Part shown: positions 1 to 5,397 of the stretch, one piece after another
How positions within the stretch are numbered: position 1 is the stretch's first letter
How the letters are laid out: each line of letters begins with the position of its first letter
Assembly (NCBI GenBank): GCA_020846815.1
Contig: JADLDF010000318.1
Coordinates: forward strand, 1 to 5,397
Reading direction: 5' to 3'
Origin: Gammaproteobacteria bacterium
Lineage (GTDB): Bacteria > Pseudomonadota > Gammaproteobacteria > Steroidobacterales > Steroidobacteraceae
Length of the DNA stretch: 5,397 nucleotides
Translations under genes and position numbers: made by a program
The notes under the pieces: model-generated
The model's database searches: none
Seen by the model: only the letters and a program-made list of their open reading frames with translations
Told to the model about the DNA's origin: nothing

Positions 1-702
1 GTGGCCGGACACGATCCGCGCGATCCGGCCTCGAGCCGCCTGCCGGTGCCGGACTACGAGGCCGAGATGCGGCGCGACATCGCCGGGGTACGCATCGGCC
101 TGCCGCGCAACCACTTCTACGACGTCACCACGCCGGAGATCCGCGCCGCGATGGAGGCGAGCCTCGCGGCGCTCGAGCGCGAGGGCGCACGCCTGGTCGA
201 GCTGGACGTGCCCGACGTCGCGCCGATGGCGGAGCTCAGCCGCGCGATCGTCTATGCCGAGGCGACCGCGCTGCACGGTGCCTGGCTGCGGCAGCGGCCG
301 CAGGCCTACACCCCGCAGGTGCGGGTGCGCGCCAGCACCGGCATCGGCATCCCGTCCTCGGTCTACCTCGAGTCGCTGCTGCTGCGCATGCCGCTGCTCG
401 AGCGCTTCGTCGCCGCGGTGTTCTCGCGCTGTGACGTGCTGCATTCGCCGACGCTGCCGATTCCCGTGCCGCGGCTGGAGGAGGTCGACGTCGGCGGCGG
501 TGCGGCGCTCTGGTCCACGCTCGCGCGGCTGGTGCACAACACGGCGCCGTTCAACTACCTCGGGCTGCCGGTCGTGGCCGTGCCGGCGGGCCGCACACGC
601 AACGGCCTGCCGGCGAGCGCGCAGCTCGCGGGGCGGCCGTTCGCCGAGGCGCTGCTGCTGCGCGTCGCAGCAGCGCACGAGCGCGCCTTCGCCGCAGCCT
701 GA
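1..702 (+). CDS. Amidase-signature family hydrolase, C-terminal part (5' end outside window)
   Basis: This is the last 233 codons of an amidase-signature (AS) enzyme, a family that hydrolyses or transfers amide nitrogen with a Ser-cisSer-Lys triad. The frame opens with AGHDPRDPASS (residues 2-12), which in AS proteins sits shortly after the glycine/serine-rich nucleophile region, so the GTG at position 1 is an internal Val codon and the triad lies off the left edge. Further family landmarks are CDVLHSPTLPIPVP (144-157), the PFNYLGLP core motif (183-190) and the closing GLPASAQLAGRPFAEALLL block (202-220). It ends at TGA 700-702. The GatA-type segment around GYALSAGYYDAYY is not evident; the equivalent stretch reads STGIGIPSSVY, so I favour a general amidase over the Glu-tRNA(Gln) amidotransferase subunit. 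The substrate cannot be told. The C-terminus looks intact. It converges on the flavin reductase gene 40 bp further on. Confidence 0.88.
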   Translation: MAGHDPRDPASSRLPVPDYEAEMRRDIAGVRIGLPRNHFYDVTTPEIRAAMEASLAALEREGARLVELDVPDVAPMAELSRAIVYAEATALHGAWLRQRPQAYTPQVRVRASTGIGIPSSVYLESLLLRMPLLERFVAAVFSRCDVLHSPTLPIPVPRLEEVDVGGGAALWSTLARLVHNTAPFNYLGLPVVAVPAGRTRNGLPASAQLAGRPFAEALLLRVAAAHERAFAAA

Positions 703-724
703 GCCCTGGCGCCTGCGATAGGGC

Positions 725-739
725 GGCGCGGTCCGCGCT
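725..739. terminator. Weak GC hairpin between convergent genes
   Basis: In the 40-bp gap between the convergent amidase and flavin reductase stops, GCGCG (726-730) pairs with CGCGC (734-738) around a 3-nt loop, and a G-T pair could extend it by one. The position suits a bidirectional terminator. However, no T-run follows on either strand, and short GC dyads are common at this base composition, so this is only a candidate. Confidence 0.2.
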
Positions 740-742
740 CGT

Positions 743-1234
743 TCAACCCGCGGCGTCGACGCCGACGAAGCGGCCGCGGAAGTAGCCGAGCGGCGCGCCC
801 GGCGCGTGGCTCGCGTCCTCGACCTCGCCGATGAAGATGCTGTGCGTCCCGCCGTCGAGCTCGTCGACGACGCGGCAGCCGATTGCTGCGATCGTGTCCG
901 GCAGCCGCGGCAGGCCGTGCGCATCGACGGTGAACGGCAGCGCGGCGAACTTGTCGGGCGACTTGGCCGCGAAGTGCATCGCGAGCGCCTCCTGGCCGGC
1001 GCCGAGCACGTTGACGACGAAGCGGCTGGCGTCGGCGATCGCGCCGCGCGTGCTCGACTGGCGATTGAGGCAGACCAGCAACCGCGGCGGCTCGACCGAC
1101 AGCGAGGCAACCGCGCTGGCCGTGATGCCCTGCAATCCGCCGGCATGACGGGTCGTGATCACCGTCACGCCGGTCAGGAAACGGCCGATCACGTTGCGGA
1201 ACTCCGCCGGTCCGATCGTCCCGCTGGTCGTCAT
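743..1234 (-). CDS. Flavin reductase-domain protein (FMN-binding split barrel)
   Basis: The predicted product has 163 residues, the usual size for single-domain flavin reductase-like proteins (HpaC/RutF type). These use NAD(P)H to reduce FMN or FAD and often supply a separate two-component monooxygenase in the cytoplasm. Visible landmarks are FLTGVTVITT (19-28), the flavin-binding stretch GITASAVASLSVEPPRLLVC (36-55), FVVNVL (72-77), HSIFIGEVE (131-139) and a final LGYFRGRFVGV (149-159). I start it at ATG 1234-1232 because GGAGG (1250-1246 on the minus strand) lies upstream as a ribosome-binding site. The in-frame GTG at 1252 overlaps that site and would add only six unconserved residues. It lies downstream of the SDR gene on the same strand with a 192-bp gap, so co-transcription is possible but unproven. 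No monooxygenase partner is in the window, so substrate and partner are unknown. A flavin-binding protein without reductase activity is an alternative. Confidence 0.87.
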   Translation of the reverse strand: MTTSGTIGPAEFRNVIGRFLTGVTVITTRHAGGLQGITASAVASLSVEPPRLLVCLNRQSSTRGAIADASRFVVNVLGAGQEALAMHFAAKSPDKFAALPFTVDAHGLPRLPDTIAAIGCRVVDELDGGTHSIFIGEVEDASHAPGAPLGYFRGRFVGVDAAG

Positions 1235-1245
1235 CGCTGCGCCCG

Positions 1246-1250
1246 CCTCC
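1246..1250 (-). promoter_or_regulatory. Ribosome-binding site of the flavin reductase gene
   Basis: The minus strand reads GGAGG here, 11 nt before ATG 1234. The spacing is slightly long. It overlaps the alternative GTG at 1252-1250, which therefore cannot use it, so it decides the start in favour of the ATG. Confidence 0.5.
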
Positions 1251-1273
1251 ACGCCCGTCCGCGGGCGCGCCGG

Positions 1274-1279
1274 ATCATA
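1274..1279 (-). promoter_or_regulatory. Candidate -10 box for the flavin reductase gene
   Basis: The minus strand reads TATGAT, five of six matches to the sigma-70 -10 consensus, in an AT-richer patch of an otherwise very GC-rich gap. Transcription would start near 1267, leaving a leader of about 33 nt that contains the GGAGG site. No recognisable -35 box lies 16-18 bp upstream, so the promoter is weakly supported. If real, the flavin reductase can be expressed independently of the SDR gene. Confidence 0.3.
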
Positions 1280-1426
1280 ACTTCCCGTCGCGGTGCACAG
1301 CTTGCGACGACCGTCCCGCCTGTCCGCCGTGCGCGCGCCGCGCTGGTGGCTGCGTGGCGCCGGAAAGCGGGCGGCAGCGGAGCAGGGCAGCCGTGGTCGC
1401 GCGGGCGGGCAGCCGCCATGCCGGGC

Positions 1427-2143
1427 CTACCAGGGCACGGGTTCGCCGTCGCGCTGCAGGTAGCGACCGGTGTCGGCTGGTGTGAGCCGGGCGATGAGCC
1501 GGCGCAGCGCCGCGACGCTGTCGGCCGCCTCGAGGGTCGCGCCCTCGCCGCCGAGCTCCGTCCTGACGTGTCCCGGGCAGACCGCGACCGCGATCACGCC
1601 GCGCGCCTGCAGCGCCAGCGCGATCATCGCCACGCACTTGTTCAGTGCCGCCTTGCTCGAGCAGTAGTGGAACACCGGTACCGTGCCGGCAGCGATCGAG
1701 CCCAGAGCGCTGGAGACGAAGATCATCTTCTTCTCGACGCTGCGCTCGACCTGCGGCGCGAAGGCCTCGGCGATGCGCACCGGTGCGAGCAGATTGACCT
1801 CCAGCACCCGCCGCCAGGCTTCGTAGTCGAGGCTGCCGAAGAACTGCCGGTGCAGCAGCTCGCGCCGCGGGCCGCGCGGACCGAGTTCGCCGGCGTTGTT
1901 GACCAGCACGTCGATCGCGGTCGCGGCGTACTTGTCGACCAGCCACTCGAGCTGCTGCGCATGGGTGACGTCCAGCGGCTCGACGGCGACGTTGCCGCCG
2001 GCGCGGCGGCGCGTCTCGTCGAGGTCGCGGGCGCCGGCCGGATCGCGGGCGCAGGCGATCACGTCCCAGCCGGCGCTGGCGTACTGGCGGACGAACTCGA
2101 GCCCGATTCCGTGGCTCGCTCCGGTGACGAGGATCGTGGGCAT
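1427..2143 (-). CDS. Short-chain dehydrogenase/reductase, classical SDR, C-factor-like
   Basis: The product has 238 residues, normal for a classical SDR, a Rossmann-fold NAD(P)H oxidoreductase acting on alcohols or carbonyls. The cofactor loop TGASHGIG is at residues 7-14, DVT at 58-60, NNAG at 82-85, the structural Asn at N117, the catalytic Ser at S145 (or S144), and Y160-x3-K164 completes the active site. PGHVRTEL follows at 190-197. All catalytic positions are present, so it should be active. Arg33 just after the second strand (CARDP) points to NADP(H) rather than NAD(H), by family precedent. The overall pattern resembles CsgA/C-factor-type SDRs; the substrate cannot be predicted. The start is ATG 2143-2141, placed at the normal distance before the cofactor loop, with only a weak AGG-type ribosome-binding site. 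The stop is TAG at 1429-1427. It is divergent from glnE and upstream of the flavin reductase gene. Confidence 0.9.
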   Translation of the reverse strand: MPTILVTGASHGIGLEFVRQYASAGWDVIACARDPAGARDLDETRRRAGGNVAVEPLDVTHAQQLEWLVDKYAATAIDVLVNNAGELGPRGPRRELLHRQFFGSLDYEAWRRVLEVNLLAPVRIAEAFAPQVERSVEKKMIFVSSALGSIAAGTVPVFHYCSSKAALNKCVAMIALALQARGVIAVAVCPGHVRTELGGEGATLEAADSVAALRRLIARLTPADTGRYLQRDGEPVPW

Positions 2144-2244
2144 GGCAGAAGCCTACCCGCCGGCGCCGCCGCCGCCCAGCCGCGCCGCGCGCGCCACACC
2201 GCGCCGTGCTCGCGCCGCGGCCGCCGATTTGGCAGTCTGACGGC

Positions 2245-5139
2245 GTGAGTTCCATCGCCGACCTGTCCGGGCCGCTCGCCGCGGCCGCTTCCCACGTCCT
2301 CGCCTGCAGCGAATTCGTCGCCGCCTCGATCGAGCGGGATGCGGCGCTGCTGCCCGACCTGCTCGCCCACGATGCGCTGCACCAGCCCCGCGGTTCGCGC
2401 GGCGCAGCCTGCTGGCCAGACGGGCGGTTCCCCGACCTCGCGGCCGACGAAGCCTCGTTCCAGTCCTGGCTGCGGCGCTGGCGGCGCCGCGAAATGGTGC
2501 GCATCGCCTGGCGCGACCTCGCCGGCACCGCGGGCCTGCAGGACACGCTGCAGGACCTGTCCGACTTCGCCGACGACGCGATCGACCTCGCCTATGAGCA
2601 CGCCTGGCGCAGCGCCACGGCGCGCTACGGCACGCCGCGGCTGCCGGACGGCGGCCCGATGCCCCTGGTGGTCGTGGGCATGGGCAAGCTCGGCGGCCGC
2701 GAGCTCAACTATTCGTCCGACATCGACCTGGTATTCCTGTTTCCTGCCTACGGCGAGACCGATCACGCCGCGCCGGTCAGTCACGACGAGTTCTTCATCC
2801 GGCTCGGCCAGACCCTGGTGCGCCTGCTGTCGGCGCCGACGGTCGACGGCTTCGTGTTCCGGGTCGACATGCGGCTGCGGCCCTTCGGCGATTCGGGGCC
2901 GCTCGCCTGCGGCTTCTCGTCGTTCGAGGACTATCTCGGCCAGCACGGCCGCGACTGGGAGCGCTATGCCTGGGTCAAGGCGCGGCCGATCACCGCGCCC
3001 GCGGCCTATGCCGAGCTCTACCGCGATGCCGTGCGGCCGTTCGTGTTCCGCCGCTACCTCGACTTCGGCGTGTTCGAGAGCCTGCGCGAGATGAAGGCGC
3101 TGATCGAGAAGCAGGTGGCGCGGCGCGAGATGGCCGACCACGTCAAGCTCGGTCCCGGCGGTATCCGCGAGGTCGAATTCATCGTCCAGGCCTTCCAGCT
3201 CATTCGTGGCGGGCAGGATCGGCGGTTGCAGAATCCGCGGCTGCTCGAGGTGCTGCCGCTGCTCGCCGGCCGGCGGCTGCTCAGCGACGCGGCAGTCGTC
3301 GAACTCGACGCTGCCTACCGCTACCTGCGCACGCTGGAGAACCGGCTGCAGATGATCCGCGACGCGCAGACCCACCAGCTGCCGACCGACGCGCCGACGC
3401 GCGAGCGGCTCGCGCGCGCGATGCACGAACCGTCATGGGAGGCGCTGCGGACGACGCTCGATGCGCACCGCGAGCGCGTGCAGGCGCACTTCCGCGCGCT
3501 GGTGTTCGGGCCCGTCGCCGATCCGGGCGACGATGCCGCAGCCACGCCGCGCGCTGCGGCTGCGGCAAGTGCGCCACCGCTGCCGGGCGGCGCGGCCGAC
3601 GGCACGCCGGAGGCTGCGTCGCGCCCGCGTGCCTCGCTCGCCAGCCTGCCGTGGTGGGAGGAGGGGCTGGCGCAGGAGTCGCTGCGCGAGGCGCTCGAAG
3701 CCGCGGGCATCGCCGCGGCCGCCGAAGTGGCGCGCCTGCTGGCGGAGTTCCGCGCCGGCGCGCTGCTGCGCCGCCTCGACGCGACCTCCGCCCGCCGCCT
3801 GCATCGACTCGTGCCCGAGCTGCTCGAGGCCATGGCGCCGGAAAGCGATCCGCTGCCGCTGTTCAAGCGTTTCCTGCGCGTCATCGAGTCGATCGGCACG
3901 CGCTCGACCTATTTCGCGCTGCTCAACGAGAACCCGGCGGCGCGCCGTCGTTTCGTCGCAGTCTGCCGCAGCGGCGACTTCCTCGCCGGCCAGATCGCCG
4001 CCCATCCGCTGCTGCTCGACGAGCTGCTCGACGACCGCGTGTTCGGCGCACCGGCCACACGCGCCGAGTTCGCGGCCGAGCTCGCCGAGCGCATCGCCCG
4101 CGTCGATGCCGGCGATCCGGAGCGGCTGGTCGAGGCGCTGTGCCAGTTCAAGCGCGCGGCGATCTTCCGCATCGCGATCGCCGATCTGGCCGGCACGCTG
4201 CCGCTGATGCGCGTCTCGGACCGGCTCACCGACGTCGCCGAGCTGATCGTGGACCAGGCCATGGCCCAGGGCTGGACGCAGATGACCGCGCAGTACGGCC
4301 GCCCGATGTGCGGCGAGGGCGCAGCGCGGCGCGAGGTGCGCATCTGCGCCGTCGGCTACGGCAAGCTCGGCGGCATCGAGCTCGGCTATTCGTCCGACCT
4401 AGATCTCGTGTTCCTGCACGACTCGGCCGGCGAGGCGCAGGAGACCGACGGGCCGCGGCCGATCGACAACCAGGTGTTCTTCGTGCGCCTCGCGCAGCGC
4501 ATCGTGCACCTGCTGACCATGCACTCGGCGGCCGGCCGCCTGTACGAGGTCGACGTGCGGCTGCGTCCCTCGGGCAAGGGCGGCATGCTGATCACGCAGA
4601 TCGGCGCGTTCGCCGACTACCAGCGCCAGGACGCCTGGACCTGGGAGCACCAGGCGCTGCTGCATGCGCGCGCCGTCGCCGGCTCGCCGCCGCTGCGCGC
4701 CGAGTTCGAGCGCATCCGCCTCGAGATCATCACCACGGCAGTGCGCCGCGACACCCTGCAGGCCGAAGTGCGCGCGATGCGCGAGCGCATGCGGCGCGAG
4801 CTCTCGAAGGCACGCCCCGGCGAGTTCGACCTGAAGCAGGATCCCGGCGGGATCGCCGACATCGAGTTCCTGGCCCAGTACTGGGCATTGCACTGGGCCG
4901 ATCGCCATCCGGCGGTCGCGATGTATTCGGACACCATACGGCAGCTCGAAACCCTCGCCTCGGGCGACCTCGTGCCGCAGACCACGGTCGACGTGCTGAC
5001 CCATGCCTATCGCAGCTATCGCGAGCGTGGCCACCATCGCTCGCTGCAGGATTCGGGGTCGATCGTGCCCGGCACGGAGTTCGTGGCCGAGCGTGCGGCC
5101 GTGCGCCGCATCTGGGACGAAACGTTCGCCAGCGGCTGA
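2245..5139 (+). CDS. glnE: Bifunctional glutamine synthetase adenylyltransferase/adenylyl-removing enzyme
   Basis: GlnE adds AMP to, and phosphorolytically removes it from, the regulatory tyrosine of glutamine synthetase, under control of the PII protein and glutamine. The product has 964 residues; the E. coli enzyme has 946. It contains two nucleotidyltransferase halves. The N-terminal half (adenylyl-removing in E. coli) has GMGKLGG at 145-151, metal-binding Asp159 and Asp161 in YSSDIDL, DMRLRPFG at 208-215 and GGIREVEF at 305-312. The C-terminal half (adenylylating) has GYGKLGG at 704-710, Asp718 and Asp720 in YSSDLDL, DVRLRPSG at 770-777 and GGIADIEF at 868-875. Both acidic pairs are intact, so both activities are expected. 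The linker at about 423-469 is unusually long and Ala/Pro-rich. I choose GTG 2245: it leads straight into sequence resembling the E. coli N-terminus. GTG 2206 would add 13 residues. Neither has a clear ribosome-binding site, so the start is less certain than the identity. Confidence 0.97.
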   Translation: MSSIADLSGPLAAAASHVLACSEFVAASIERDAALLPDLLAHDALHQPRGSRGAACWPDGRFPDLAADEASFQSWLRRWRRREMVRIAWRDLAGTAGLQDTLQDLSDFADDAIDLAYEHAWRSATARYGTPRLPDGGPMPLVVVGMGKLGGRELNYSSDIDLVFLFPAYGETDHAAPVSHDEFFIRLGQTLVRLLSAPTVDGFVFRVDMRLRPFGDSGPLACGFSSFEDYLGQHGRDWERYAWVKARPITAPAAYAELYRDAVRPFVFRRYLDFGVFESLREMKALIEKQVARREMADHVKLGPGGIREVEFIVQAFQLIRGGQDRRLQNPRLLEVLPLLAGRRLLSDAAVVELDAAYRYLRTLENRLQMIRDAQTHQLPTDAPTRERLARAMHEPSWEALRTTLDAHRERVQAHFRALVFGPVADPGDDAAATPRAAAAASAPPLPGGAADGTPEAASRPRASLASLPWWEEGLAQESLREALEAAGIAAAAEVARLLAEFRAGALLRRLDATSARRLHRLVPELLEAMAPESDPLPLFKRFLRVIESIGTRSTYFALLNENPAARRRFVAVCRSGDFLAGQIAAHPLLLDELLDDRVFGAPATRAEFAAELAERIARVDAGDPERLVEALCQFKRAAIFRIAIADLAGTLPLMRVSDRLTDVAELIVDQAMAQGWTQMTAQYGRPMCGEGAARREVRICAVGYGKLGGIELGYSSDLDLVFLHDSAGEAQETDGPRPIDNQVFFVRLAQRIVHLLTMHSAAGRLYEVDVRLRPSGKGGMLITQIGAFADYQRQDAWTWEHQALLHARAVAGSPPLRAEFERIRLEIITTAVRRDTLQAEVRAMRERMRRELSKARPGEFDLKQDPGGIADIEFLAQYWALHWADRHPAVAMYSDTIRQLETLASGDLVPQTTVDVLTHAYRSYRERGHHRSLQDSGSIVPGTEFVAERAAVRRIWDETFASG

Positions 5140-5202
5140 ACCGCAATGGCCGCGATCATCGCGCCGGCGGCGGCGGTCGCGTCTTTGGCCGGTAGTGGTT
5201 CG

Positions 5203-5225
5203 GACCGGGTGCGGCGCTGCCGGTC
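5203..5225. repeat. Short inverted repeat upstream of the zinc-finger gene
   Basis: GACCGG (5203-5208) and CCGGTC (5220-5225) are perfect inverted copies separated by 11 nt. They cover the expected -35 region just before the TATAAT box, where an operator could lie. Six-base arms of this composition arise easily by chance, and no T-run follows that would make it a terminator for glnE. Confidence 0.25.
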
Positions 5226-5231
5226 GCAGCC

Positions 5232-5237
5232 TATAAT
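5232..5237 (+). promoter_or_regulatory. Perfect -10 box (TATAAT) of the zinc-finger gene
   Basis: TATAAT matches the sigma-70 -10 consensus exactly and stands out in a very GC-rich gap. Six bases separate it from ATG 5244, so a usual -10 to start-site distance puts the first transcribed base at or next to the A of the ATG. I see no good -35 hexamer 16-18 bp upstream (GTGCGG lies at the 17-bp position) and no extended -10 TG. It implies transcription separate from glnE. Confidence 0.6.
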
Positions 5238-5243
5238 CGCGTC

Positions 5244-5397
5244 ATGAACCCGCCCGACCGCCAGTCCGCGCCGCTGCTGCAGCCCAATGCGCAGAACAAG
5301 TACGAGGTCACGCGGGAAGACCTGCCGCTGTCCTGCCCGATGCCGCAGATGCAGCTCTGGAACTCGCATCCGCGCGTCTATCTGCCGGTGGAGAAGA
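5244..5397 (+). CDS. CHCC-type (NDUFS6-like) zinc-finger domain protein, N-terminal part (3' end outside window)
   Basis: Fifty-one codons are visible before the window ends. From residue 20 on (YEVTREDLPLSCP, then QLWNSHPRVYLPVE at 37-50) the sequence matches the zf-CHCC family, small proteins of roughly 60-75 residues related to the mitochondrial complex I subunit NDUFS6. Cys31 and His42 are the first two expected zinc ligands; the closing Cys-x2-Cys pair must lie beyond the right edge. The bacterial role is poorly defined, and a link to complex I is only by homology. The first 19 residues are polar, Pro/Gln/Asn-rich and variable in the family. ATG 5244 is the only sensible start: the next ATG codons (Met33, Met36) fall inside the conserved domain. 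No ribosome-binding site precedes it and a TATAAT box ends six bases before it. It starts 104 bp after glnE on the same strand. Confidence 0.88.
   Translation, partial: MNPPDRQSAPLLQPNAQNKYEVTREDLPLSCPMPQMQLWNSHPRVYLPVEK

Noticed and set aside
1..3. GTG at position 1 as the amidase start codon
   Set aside because: The residues right after it match the middle of amidase-signature proteins, downstream of the catalytic serine, so the gene must begin outside the window.
1404..1417. GGCGG-GCAG-CCGCC hairpin just after the SDR stop, as a terminator
   Set aside because: The stem has only 5 bp and no T-run follows on the minus strand. Such dyads are common at this base composition.
2229..2234. TTGGCA as a -35 box for glnE
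   Set aside because: The position 17 bp downstream lies inside the coding sequence beyond GTG 2245 and shows no -10-like hexamer.
806..2248. A 480-codon plus-strand open frame antisense to the flavin reductase and SDR genes
   Set aside because: It is Arg/Ala/Asp-rich with no recognisable domain and runs opposite two genes with clear family motifs. In DNA this GC-rich, stop codons are rare in all frames, so long empty frames are expected.
2059..3426. A 455-codon minus-strand open frame across the SDR start and the first half of glnE
   Set aside because: It mirrors the glnE codons, has biased composition and no family motif, and covers the conserved GlnE N-terminal half. It is a shadow frame.
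5151..5163. CGCGATCATCGCG palindrome 11 bp after the glnE stop, as a terminator
   Set aside because: The stem is short, effectively 4 bp with a 5-nt loop, and there is no T-run, so it does not resemble an intrinsic terminator.
3435..5195. A 586-codon plus-strand frame overlapping the second half of glnE
   Set aside because: It is almost entirely Arg/Ala/Gly, typical of a shifted frame of a GC-rich gene. The true frame carries the intact second nucleotidyltransferase domain.

Overview
The window comes from a very GC-rich bacterial chromosome (about 70% GC by eye). It is most likely proteobacterial and probably gammaproteobacterial. The main reason is a full-length GlnE whose motifs follow the enterobacterial protein closely, followed by an NDUFS6-like CHCC zinc-finger gene of the type common in proteobacteria. 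I cannot name a genus from the sequence. Nothing marks the region as mobile: I see no transposase, integrase, tRNA, rRNA or CRISPR array.

Layout: (1) 1-702, plus strand, the 3' part of an amidase-signature hydrolase whose catalytic N-terminal half lies off the left edge. (2) 743-1234, minus strand, a small flavin reductase-domain protein, convergent with the amidase. (3) 1427-2143, minus strand, a classical short-chain dehydrogenase/reductase (SDR) of the C-factor-like kind, upstream of the flavin reductase on the same strand with a 192-bp gap. (4) 2245-5139, plus strand, glnE, the bifunctional glutamine synthetase adenylyltransferase/adenylyl-removing enzyme, divergent from the SDR across about 101 bp. 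(5) 5244 to the right edge, plus strand, the start of a CHCC zinc-finger protein with a perfect TATAAT box just before its ATG. No gene-free stretch exceeds 300 bp. The longest gap (1235-1426) holds only a weak candidate -10 box and the flavin reductase ribosome-binding site.

How the genes fit together: GlnE sets glutamine synthetase activity in response to nitrogen status and is a housekeeping gene. The zinc-finger gene behind it appears to have its own promoter, and the ilvE gene often found between these two in proteobacteria is not there. The SDR and flavin reductase may be co-transcribed redox genes, but no pathway can be assigned. The amidase is a separate unit ending tail-to-tail with the flavin reductase.

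I found no convincing undescribed system. The points most worth a second look are the leaderless-looking start of the zinc-finger gene, the Ala/Pro-rich expansion of the linker between the two GlnE halves, and the glnE/zinc-finger junction without ilvE. Many long overlapping open frames on both strands are composition artefacts of high GC.
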